Of a stretch of DNA of 64,000 bases, positions 43,201 to 50,580 are shown piece after piece. Made by a program: the position numbers and the translations under genes. Numbering within the stretch: position 1 is the stretch's first letter; the number at the start of each line of letters is the position of its first letter. The notes under the pieces were generated by a model. The model was not told the origin of the DNA. It ran no database searches and saw only the letters and a list, made by a program, of their open reading frames with translations. This DNA is from Flavobacteriia bacterium (GTDB lineage Bacteria > Bacteroidota > Bacteroidia > Flavobacteriales > Schleiferiaceae), in contig JABXHW010000021.1 of NCBI GenBank assembly GCA_013373425.1, forward strand, positions 124,001-188,000, in the 5' to 3' direction.

Positions 43201-43289
43201 CTCGTGAAGTGTACATCAGCGTAGTGTCGCTCACCATTGTGTCTCTATGGGCGTATTACCGATATCGGGTGCATTGGAAGAAGTCTTGA
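40203..43289 (+). CDS. ccsBA: Fused ResB-CcsA cytochrome c heme lyase (CcsBA)
   Basis: 1,028 residues. The ResB part covers about 1-470, with helices near 15-35, 50-68, 78-95 and 430-450; a linker with a large periplasmic stretch follows; CcsA occupies about 720-1028 and carries the tryptophan-rich heme-handling WWD motif (ESWGRYWGWDAKETWALV near 920) and flanking membrane histidines. System II maturation proteins export heme and attach it to CxxCH sites. Fusion of both parts is known from NrfI-type proteins. Being last in the operon, it probably matures the 33 hemes encoded upstream. Confidence 0.93.
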   Translation: MKKTLDSLLKVMFGMRAGMIYVLLFAASIGVATFVENDFGTSAAQKWIYQATWFEVLLVLFMGAVAYNIHKYRLIQRKQWASLMFHAAFVIILIGAGITRWTGYEGTILIFEGESESQFYSREQYINLDIQFDGRQFEVHEPVLFSSLGDNHFHKSYEIDGRELEVELLDFMPNPVETLVENPNGNDLIKIVVGSAEGRNEVFLARGEAKRIAGTLFSFEGGAGDVFIFGASDSLLIQSSFALTTRVMATGQTDTIAANQASSLRFLALHQAMNPQMRPFVFGGVETGKAIQLTSDDFKISGESSVALQVRTAWDGQEDVRWIVAEPRLLPKRESINFDATQVGISYGSMVKQLPFSIYLYDFQMERYPGTNSPMSFASEVRVLDSEMGHEEDFRIYMNHILDYRGYRFFQSSYTPDETGTYLSVNHDATGTWVTYLGYFLLTLGMIWTLFAKNSRFRMLLSQMRKSRNNLAALVIFLSIGTPAFAQEEVNLPIVDASHAERVSELQVQDFRGRMKPFHTLSREVMRKVHGKLSYSGMNADQVVLSMFATPSDWYSRKLIDIDANEQMQELLGIQTEFAAFKDFFSVEGTYKLSAAVSEATRKDPIDKSKFDKLLIQVDERVNVLNNLFSGTLLRLVPIPNDEANTWTGAPTHGGNFAEDVPIQFFSAYRESLLHGIRDGHYSDADALIQNLASFQREWGAEIMQSESQSHAEITFNKLNPFSRLVPIYGLLAMVYLVILFITVLRPSTRVKWTMRVLTGIVMLAVAFHLYGLALRWIAGEHAPWSNGYETMAFISSIVMVASLIFLRKGAGGMAAANLLTSVLLLIAMISSLNPEITPLVPVLKSYWMQIHVSIITGSYAFLMLGAIIGILNLLLLSILGSANRKNIAHQVRQLTMMSEVILIVGVFMLSVGTYLGGVWANESWGRYWGWDAKETWALVSILVYAFILHMRFIPGLKGVYAFNVSTLFGLASIVMTYYGVNYFLSGLHSYAAGEPEQIPREVYISVVSLTIVSLWAYYRYRVHWKKS

Positions 43290-43348
43290 AAAACAGACAT
43301 TCCAACCTAACGTGCATTTTCAACGTATTTTTAGAGAAAGAACGCCGC

Positions 43349-43963
43349 ATGAAGAAATACTTACTCACCTCCTTGATATTGGTTCTTGCTTTTGTGGCTT
43401 GTACCGATGACAATGATCCGACTGACTTTTTTCAAATCGCCGACCGTACTACTTACAACGTGTCGATGATTGGTGATTTCACGGATTCACTCTACTTCAG
43501 GAACGATACGCTTCAGCAGTGGGAGAATGTAGGAGGGAGAGAAGAGCTCACAGGTATTCTCTACGTGAACGACGTTACGAATGAAAGAAATTTTGTGGGT
43601 TACATCCAGTGGGATAATCGCCTGAGAACGTACCAAGGTCAGGTTATTCGTCAGCTTTTTACCCAATGGGATACCACTACCATTTCAGGCTCAAATGAAG
43701 CTTCAGCGTTATCGGATAGCATTGTGCCTGTTGTAGGTCGGCTACGCGACTTTGCTTTGGGATTCAGAAATGATACCCTACCACTTCTTCTGTCCTCAAA
43801 AAACCTTCAGTTTGATATTGATGATCAAACGGCAACGAGCATAGATGGCTCAGCGGGATATCAAGTTCGATCTACACAGATTGACGGTCATCCGGATAGC
43901 ACTAAGATCTATTACCTCAGACGCTACTGGGATTTGAGTAGCTTCCATGTGCGCACTCCTTAA
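43349..43963 (+). CDS. Lipoprotein of unknown function
   Basis: 204 residues from the ATG at 43349. Signal MKKYLLTSLILVLAFVAC ends in a lipobox with the +1 cysteine at 18, followed by an acidic DDNDPTD stretch that in Bacteroidota can be part of a surface-export signal. The mature part is beta-rich, with no domain recognised. It is 59 nt after ccsBA and may or may not belong to that transcript. It overlaps the next, convergent gene by 4 bases. Confidence 0.7.
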   Translation: MKKYLLTSLILVLAFVACTDDNDPTDFFQIADRTTYNVSMIGDFTDSLYFRNDTLQQWENVGGREELTGILYVNDVTNERNFVGYIQWDNRLRTYQGQVIRQLFTQWDTTTISGSNEASALSDSIVPVVGRLRDFALGFRNDTLPLLLSSKNLQFDIDDQTATSIDGSAGYQVRSTQIDGHPDSTKIYYLRRYWDLSSFHVRTP

Positions 43964-45987
43964 CGGCACTGTTGAAGCAGGGCAGGATTAATTTGCACGC
44001 CAATTTCAACCGCCTTCAAATAGTATTCGCACGATTTTTCGGTATCTCCTAAATCGGCGAAAAGCTTGCCGAGCATCGCCTGTATTTGTCCATTTCTTGG
44101 TGCGAGTTCGTCGGCTTTTAAGAAGTCGTTCTTCGCCAATTCCAATCGGTTGTTTTGTGCGTAGTAGCTTCCACGATTCGCGTAGGCCGAATGGAAACTT
44201 GGATCAGTAGATATGGCCTGCGAGAAGAGCTGCAATGCGCGATTGTCATTTCCTGCTTGCGCCGCAGCAACTCCTTCTTGAGTGAGTCGCTCAGCTTGGG
44301 CCCTCGCACGATCTGCTTCTACTTGCCCTGGGTTGTTTTTAAGTTGCTGGATGGTCTGAATCAGTGGCTGAGCCTCAGCATCATCCGCATGAGCCTCAAG
44401 TGCATTCAAGGCTTCATCATACATTTCTAATTGAGCTGCTGCTCGCGCATACATCGTAGCGATCTCAACGTTGTCTGGGTAGAGTTCAATGCCTCTTTCT
44501 CCTAGGTCGAATGCACGTTTAATCTGACCTCTTCTGAACATTAAAATCGGCGCTTTTGAAAGAACGGTCTCGCTCTCCATGTCGATGTCCAGCGCTTGGT
44601 TCATTCGTTGATCTGCCTTTTCTGCTTGACCTTGCTGTTCGTACAAGATGGCCAAGTTGACGTAGGCATCCGGAGAACTTGGGTTCTGGTCAATCATGTT
44701 TTGAAAACCTCGGATGGCTTCTTGAACATCTCCTTCTTGAAGAGCTCCAAGAGCATACATATTTCCAGCGTGTCCATACGTTGGATAATCTTCTAGAACG
44801 CGTCCCCACAGTTGAGTACTCGATTCCCAGTATCCAATTTGAGTTCTGCTCAGCCAACCAAAGGCCAAGCCAATCACGGCTAAGACGATATATGCCGTAT
44901 TCGAATTTTCAGACTTGAGGCGCTGAGAAATGGAATAGATAATTGGGAGAAGTAAGCCCAACATCGGCAAATAAGCATATCGATCAGCGAGGATATAGTT
45001 GCCATAAGGCACTTCGAGAATCTTCAACATCAAAACGATATTGATTCCAAACCACGTCAAGCCGAAGAACCAAACTTTGAGTCCTTTGCGGTAGGTTAAA
45101 TACAAAGCTGCGAGATACCCAAGCACCACTGGGATTCCGATGTAGTGCATTCCGCCAATTTCCTTGTCGATCTCGGTAGGATAAGGAACGTAGGGAATCA
45201 GGTCGATCGGAATGATGGTGTGGAAGGCGTACATCGCAAAGGCATAGGTGCCCAAAATAATTCGCTCGCTGAGTTCGTAAGGATTTCCGCCTAAGTCCCA
45301 AGCCTCCGCCTGTGCCTGACGGTTCAAGAATGCGAAGAACAGGGCAATGACCAGGAACCCCGCCTTTTCCATCCATTTCGATTTGTCGAAGAGGCTGCTC
45401 TTTTCGAAATAATCAATCAAGAAGAAAACGGGAAGCAAGAGTATACCTTGACCCTTAGCCAGGCACGAGAGGATGAAGAACAAAGCTGTGTAACCGAGGT
45501 TCTTCTTGTCATCTGACTTTCGGTATTTCAAATATTGAATGGCTGAAAGAAGAAAGAACAGGGAGTACAGGACGTTTTTCCGCTCCGTCATCCATGCATA
45601 GCTTTCTACCGCCAGTGGATGCAATCCCCAAATCAAAGTGACGCCTACAGCGGTTGGAATATCTCCAATCAATAAGAAAATAAAGAAGCCAATCAGGAAG
45701 GCATTTGCTCCATGCAACAGCCAATTCGTGCGGTGGTGCGCTTTGATGGGGTCATTTCCCAGAGACTCATCCATCTTTAAACTGAGGAGGGTAAGCGGGT
45801 GGTAGTGACCGTCGAAATACGCCGTGAACATCGGCTCATCTGTATCTTCTTGCGACATCTCCAGCCACGGGTTGCCGCTGATGTAACGTTCATCATCGTA
45901 GTTCAACAAACCACCGCCGATGGAAGAAGAGGTAATGACGAGAACTATAAGCGTAGCTCCAATGAGGCGAGTCCACAGTTTTTGCAT
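43960..45987 (-). CDS. TMTC-like membrane protein with TPR domain
   Basis: 675 residues. The N-terminal 400 residues have about ten membrane helices and begin with LLNYDDERYISGNP, resembling the Asp-Asp first-loop motif of GT-C glycosyltransferases of the TMTC and PMT type; HYHPLTLLSLKMDE follows. The C-terminal 270 residues are TPRs (PDAYVNLAILYEQQGQAEKAD, PSFHSAYANRGSYYAQNNR). By analogy it would glycosylate exported proteins from a lipid-linked sugar, but the donor is unknown and a non-catalytic role is possible. A TATATTCG near-match to the -7 box lies upstream. Confidence 0.7.
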   Translation of the reverse strand: MQKLWTRLIGATLIVLVITSSSIGGGLLNYDDERYISGNPWLEMSQEDTDEPMFTAYFDGHYHPLTLLSLKMDESLGNDPIKAHHRTNWLLHGANAFLIGFFIFLLIGDIPTAVGVTLIWGLHPLAVESYAWMTERKNVLYSLFFLLSAIQYLKYRKSDDKKNLGYTALFFILSCLAKGQGILLLPVFFLIDYFEKSSLFDKSKWMEKAGFLVIALFFAFLNRQAQAEAWDLGGNPYELSERIILGTYAFAMYAFHTIIPIDLIPYVPYPTEIDKEIGGMHYIGIPVVLGYLAALYLTYRKGLKVWFFGLTWFGINIVLMLKILEVPYGNYILADRYAYLPMLGLLLPIIYSISQRLKSENSNTAYIVLAVIGLAFGWLSRTQIGYWESSTQLWGRVLEDYPTYGHAGNMYALGALQEGDVQEAIRGFQNMIDQNPSSPDAYVNLAILYEQQGQAEKADQRMNQALDIDMESETVLSKAPILMFRRGQIKRAFDLGERGIELYPDNVEIATMYARAAAQLEMYDEALNALEAHADDAEAQPLIQTIQQLKNNPGQVEADRARAQAERLTQEGVAAAQAGNDNRALQLFSQAISTDPSFHSAYANRGSYYAQNNRLELAKNDFLKADELAPRNGQIQAMLGKLFADLGDTEKSCEYYLKAVEIGVQINPALLQQCR

Positions 45988-46098
45988 GGATGGGAGTTTT
46001 GACGAATATAAGAAAGAGACCCCTGAACTTAGCGAATAGGCGATTCCAACCTGAGCGTCGTTACAATCGTAACTCTTACGAACCTATTTCTGCTCATT

Positions 46099-48507
46099 AT
46101 GCGATTCTCTCTCATCGTCTTCTGCTCAATCTTGAGCCTTCATTCACTTAGTCAGGCTTCTCTATCCTACGGAAGAGTTCAAGACCAACTCATTGGTATT
46201 GAGGAAACCTTCAATGGCGAAGTGTATGCGATTAGTGACACAGCCTTATATCGTAATGATATTCAAAACTCTGGCTGGACAAAAGTCAGAGGGATGGCAG
46301 CATACCCCGGGTTTCAGCCAACACTCATTGAAGCAGACGGATTGAACTTGTTCATTGCCACTGAAGATGATGGACTTTGGAAAAAGGCCCCCAATGGATG
46401 GACTCAATATGGATTGGCCCAGGGACTCCCAAGTCTGAATATCAACGATATGTCGATTGCCTCTAGCGGGCAAGTTTGGCTAGCTACCGATTCTGGCGCA
46501 GCTGTTCTCTCTGGTGGAACCATTACGGTCCACACGCCTTTTGTAGATAATAAACTTTCAGTGATAGAATGCGTGGGCAATTTAGTCTATGCAGGGAACA
46601 CCAGCTTTAATGAATCCATTAAAATCTTTGATGGTACAAATTGGACACCCACTCCTCAATCCACTCTCTCGAGAAATAGCCAACGGGCGCTAGAAAAGGC
46701 AAAGAACGGAACGCTTATAAGCGACAATGCCGGAGCAATATCCATCTTCGATAATGGGCAGTGGACCGATTTGTCTGCGCTTGGAGGACAACGTCTCATT
46801 ACCGAAGGGAACAACAAAGCCATTTTTCAGGTCAGCAATCAAGAGTTGTATTCATTCGATGGAATCAAAGTGGATACGCTTAATTTCTTACTAGGCACTT
46901 CAAATGGACCTATCGTGGAAATTCGTGAAGGCTTCACAAATGGCAGCACATGGATTATCAGTAGGCCCTTTAGCAACACCAGCGCAGTAATTCTCTTGGA
47001 TTATAATTCCGAAGGAAACGACGTCGCTTATATAGGTGATAGCTTGGTAGGAGCATTGTCGAGCAATGGCGGCCTCTTTGATGTGGTGTCTGATCCATTC
47101 AATAACAGTCAGAAAGGCTTGCGTTACGGCAACCGACGATTGGCGAACTATGCCGGATTGTGCATTGGAGCGAATACGAGCAATGGGCTGCAGGTGAGTG
47201 TTTCTCATGGAAAGATCACCGGATCGGATTGGTTCTCAGGGCCAGTTGCGAGTAGTTATGACTTGAGCTATCTCAGAAAGTACAATCGCGTATGGCGTGT
47301 AACCAAAGCGCAAATTGATCAGCATAGAATCATGCACGGTCAGCCGGGGTATATCACTCCACAAGCGATTTCATCTTGGCCAGGGAACGGCGATGTTTCG
47401 AATGGCGAGGCTCAAATCTTAGCGCCATTCATAGATGATAATTTGAATGGAATCTACGAGCCGAACTTGGGGGAAGTACCCGATATCCGAGGAAGAGAAG
47501 CGCTTTATGCCATTTCCAACGATATTCGGGGAGAGCGTTATTCAACCTCAGATGGAATGGGAATTGAAGCCCACATCATGCTTTACCTTCCAGATACCAC
47601 AAACTGGAATATGGCAAGAAATACCTTGCTCGTTCATATTGAACTCAAGGCTAGAAGGGGCAACATTTCAAATGCTAAAGTTGGATTTATAGGGTCGCTT
47701 TTTGCCGTGCCCTATTATGGTGAGTTTGGCAGTGATAGTGAGCACCAACTTGTTTATCACCTAAGAGATTGGTTTCGTGGTGGACTAAATATTCTAAGCC
47801 TGGGTGACTCACTGTCGAGTGTTCGATTCTTTACCAATGCTTCGGCCTATCCACTTCCTCATTCTCATCCTTATACAGATGCGTATGCATGGCAAGCGCT
47901 TCATGGAAGGTTTGTAGATGGAGCGCAAGTTTCAGTTCAGAATCCCAATGCAAGTATGATGTGGGATGATCACAGCTTGGGATATAACTCTGCTCCTACC
48001 AAGACAACGTTCCAAGTAGATTGGGCTCACTTGTGGTACAGCGGGTCCTTTCTAATGGATTCTCAATTGATGACCTTGAAAGACAGAGATATCACAGAGA
48101 GCTCAACCGACTGCATCGACTTTGGATTCGTTTACCAACACAGCTTGCAGTTGGGCTGGACCGTGTCCGATCAACATGCCATTGATTCACTGATCATTCG
48201 TTCCATGGAGGTCAAAGACTATTTTGACCGCGAGTTTAATTCCTGTTTGGGTGTAGGATTATCCAATATTGAGGAGATTCCCTCACCTCAGCAATTCTCT
48301 CCATATCCTAATCCAACTAACGGACAGGTCTATGTCGGAGAGCGCATTGATACTCGTGTTGAGGTGTTTTCTGTGCAAGGTGTTTTGATGGGTGAATTCA
48401 ATACTTCAGCGGGGCAGCTAAACCTTTCTGGCTTACCTACAGGCGTCTATATTTTGCAGGTTGAAACTCCTCAAGGATTGAGAATGGCAAAGGTGATTCT
48501 CGAATAG
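46099..48507 (+). CDS. Secreted protein with T9SS type A sorting domain
   Basis: 802 residues. Signal peptide ends near LSQA. The first third resembles two-component-regulator-type propeller repeats (NDMSIASSGQVWLATDSG). The middle has the FIDDNLNGIYEPNLGEVPDI block common in T9SS surface proteins of this phylum, and the end is the type A sorting domain (PYPNPTNGQVYVGE ... LPTGVYILQVETPQG). It is exported by T9SS, then probably processed. Target or substrate unknown. Confidence 0.85.
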   Translation: MRFSLIVFCSILSLHSLSQASLSYGRVQDQLIGIEETFNGEVYAISDTALYRNDIQNSGWTKVRGMAAYPGFQPTLIEADGLNLFIATEDDGLWKKAPNGWTQYGLAQGLPSLNINDMSIASSGQVWLATDSGAAVLSGGTITVHTPFVDNKLSVIECVGNLVYAGNTSFNESIKIFDGTNWTPTPQSTLSRNSQRALEKAKNGTLISDNAGAISIFDNGQWTDLSALGGQRLITEGNNKAIFQVSNQELYSFDGIKVDTLNFLLGTSNGPIVEIREGFTNGSTWIISRPFSNTSAVILLDYNSEGNDVAYIGDSLVGALSSNGGLFDVVSDPFNNSQKGLRYGNRRLANYAGLCIGANTSNGLQVSVSHGKITGSDWFSGPVASSYDLSYLRKYNRVWRVTKAQIDQHRIMHGQPGYITPQAISSWPGNGDVSNGEAQILAPFIDDNLNGIYEPNLGEVPDIRGREALYAISNDIRGERYSTSDGMGIEAHIMLYLPDTTNWNMARNTLLVHIELKARRGNISNAKVGFIGSLFAVPYYGEFGSDSEHQLVYHLRDWFRGGLNILSLGDSLSSVRFFTNASAYPLPHSHPYTDAYAWQALHGRFVDGAQVSVQNPNASMMWDDHSLGYNSAPTKTTFQVDWAHLWYSGSFLMDSQLMTLKDRDITESSTDCIDFGFVYQHSLQLGWTVSDQHAIDSLIIRSMEVKDYFDREFNSCLGVGLSNIEEIPSPQQFSPYPNPTNGQVYVGERIDTRVEVFSVQGVLMGEFNTSAGQLNLSGLPTGVYILQVETPQGLRMAKVILE

Positions 48508-48606
48508 TCCACATTTGCTTTCAGCAATATTGAACCAAAGATTTTGCTGATTTCTTTCGAAAATGCACTTAGAAACTGACTGGTTTCAAACTATAGGTGC
48601 ATTTCA

Positions 48607-49860
48607 ATGGATAAGATTATTGAGAAAAAGACGTGGACGGTCCGGCGTTGGCTGTCTGTCGTCGGTGGGTTATTGGTCCTCTCCGGACTGATATACCTCA
48701 TTGTGGCGGGCTCCGGCGGAGGGGTCCTCAAAGTGGAACGCGATCGGCTCACGGTGGGAACGGTCGTCAAACAGGGATTCGAAGAAACGATTCCTATCAC
48801 AGGAGCAGTTCAACCTCTTCAGAGCATATTTATCACGGCCACTGAAGGTGGAACCGTTCAAGAAATATTCGTGGAAGACGGCGCCATGGTCGAGCAAGGT
48901 GATCCTTTGCTTCGTTTGACCAACGCGAATCTGATGCTCGATTTTATGAATCGGGAGACACAGATAATTGAGCAAATAAACAATCTGCGAAACACTCGAC
49001 TTCAAATTGAGCAGAACAAGCGCACGCAGTCGCAACAGCTCATCGATGCCGATTATCAGTATAAAGAAGCCTATCGGCAATTCCGTATCGATTCCGTGCT
49101 CATGCGCGATTCAGTGATTTCTGTTTCGCAGTTTGAAGCCTCACAGAATAACGCCCATTACCAGAAACAACGACGAGATTTTACAGCGCGAAACCTCGCT
49201 CGGGAAGAATCGATTCAGAACCTCCAATTGAGCAGGATTGATGCGAGTATCGGTTTGATGGAGCGAAATCTCACAGCCATCCGAAGTAACCTGGAGAACC
49301 TCACGGTAAGAGCGCCGATCACCGGGGAACTCACTGGATTCAACCACTTCCTAGGCCAGCGTAAAGCACAAGGAGAAAACTTGGGACAAGTCGACTTGAT
49401 GTCCGGGTTCATCGTTAGATGTCAAGTCGACGAGTTCTACCTCGCCCGAATTTCTCAAGGGTTGGATGCCGTTTACACCTTGAGTGGAAACGAACATCCA
49501 TTACGTGTGACCAAGGTTTTGCCGCAGGTTACCAACGGACAGTTCACTGTAGAAATGGAGTTTCTCGATTCCATCCCTCCTTCTATCACCCGTGGACAGA
49601 CTCTTCAAATCCGACTTAAACTCAGTAATCGATCTACCGCTCTGACAGTGCCTCGAGGAGGTTTTTATCAGAGTACAGGCGGAAACTGGGTCTTTGTGCT
49701 CGACGGTGAAGACAGAGCCGTAAAGCGCGATGTGGAACTCGGCCGTCAAAGCACCGAATTTATCGAAGTCCTCAGCGGACTTGAAGAAGGTGAACAAATC
49801 ATACTCAATAGCTACACCACTTTTGGAGACGCATCTCAACTCGAAATCAACAAAAACTAA
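48607..49860 (+). CDS. Periplasmic adaptor (MacA/HlyD-type)
   Basis: 417 residues: cytoplasmic tail, one membrane helix (about 17-35), barrel-sandwich/lipoyl half-motifs (GGTVQEIFVEDGAMVEQGDPL and NLTVRAPITGELTG), a long coiled-coil hairpin between them (about 112-230), then beta-barrel and membrane-proximal domains. It would link an ABC permease to an outer-membrane exit channel. First gene of a four-gene system; 11 nt separate it from the ATPase. No TolC-like gene follows. Confidence 0.9.
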   Translation: MDKIIEKKTWTVRRWLSVVGGLLVLSGLIYLIVAGSGGGVLKVERDRLTVGTVVKQGFEETIPITGAVQPLQSIFITATEGGTVQEIFVEDGAMVEQGDPLLRLTNANLMLDFMNRETQIIEQINNLRNTRLQIEQNKRTQSQQLIDADYQYKEAYRQFRIDSVLMRDSVISVSQFEASQNNAHYQKQRRDFTARNLAREESIQNLQLSRIDASIGLMERNLTAIRSNLENLTVRAPITGELTGFNHFLGQRKAQGENLGQVDLMSGFIVRCQVDEFYLARISQGLDAVYTLSGNEHPLRVTKVLPQVTNGQFTVEMEFLDSIPPSITRGQTLQIRLKLSNRSTALTVPRGGFYQSTGGNWVFVLDGEDRAVKRDVELGRQSTEFIEVLSGLEEGEQIILNSYTTFGDASQLEINKN

Positions 49861-49871
49861 AACGCAATATT

Positions 49872-50570
49872 ATGTCACTCATTCAAATTGAAAATCTGAA
49901 GAAGACCTACCGAACCTCCGACATCGAAACAACTGCTCTAAATAATGTGAGCTTGGGAATCGAAGAAGGTGAGTTCGTTGCGATAATGGGACCTTCGGGT
50001 TGTGGTAAGTCTACTCTGTTGAACGTACTAGGACTGCTCGATCGTCCAGATGGCGGGAGCTATCAATTCGACGGCTCAGAGATGACTCGCTTAGCGGAAC
50101 GCGCCAAGTCGAAGGTGCGCAAGAACAACATCGGGTTCGTCTTTCAAAGCTTCAATTTGATTGATGAGCTGAACGTATACGACAACATTGAGCTTCCCCT
50201 CATCTATATCAAAATGACTTCGGCAGAGCGCAAAAAACGCGTGACGGAAATGATGGAGCGAATGGGAATTGCCCATCGAGCGAAACACTTCCCACAGCAA
50301 CTTTCTGGCGGTCAACAACAGAGAGTGGCAGTAGCTAGAGCCTTGGTTACTTATCCCAAAATGATCTTGGCGGATGAGCCTACTGGTAACCTCGATTCAG
50401 CCCACGGTAAGGAAGTGATGCAGCTTCTCGCAGAGTTGAATAATGGCGGTACTACCATCGTGATGGTGACGCACTCCCCATCCGACGCCGGCTACGCAAG
50501 TCGCGTAATTCAACTCCTCGATGGAGAGGTGGTGTCTGAGCACGCAAAGCCAACTGCAGCCCAACTTTAA
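49872..50570 (+). CDS. ABC transporter ATPase (MacB/LolD type)
   Basis: 232 residues with Walker A GPSGCGKST at 40-48, Q-loop FQSFNLI near 91-97, signature LSGGQQQR at 144-151 and Walker B MILADEPT at 164-171. The length and motif spacing fit the LolD/MacB/FtsE group that drives mechanotransmission rather than direct substrate passage. It ends 10 nt before the first permease. Confidence 0.93.
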   Translation: MSLIQIENLKKTYRTSDIETTALNNVSLGIEEGEFVAIMGPSGCGKSTLLNVLGLLDRPDGGSYQFDGSEMTRLAERAKSKVRKNNIGFVFQSFNLIDELNVYDNIELPLIYIKMTSAERKKRVTEMMERMGIAHRAKHFPQQLSGGQQQRVAVARALVTYPKMILADEPTGNLDSAHGKEVMQLLAELNNGGTTIVMVTHSPSDAGYASRVIQLLDGEVVSEHAKPTAAQL

Positions 50571-50580
50571 GTCGATAGCC

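Noticed and set aside
33060-43289. Operon as a classical nrf nitrite reductase cluster
   Set aside because: CcsBA and an NrfJ-like protein are shared, but there is no NrfA (five hemes with a CxxCK site) and no NrfH; all heme motifs seen are CxxCH.
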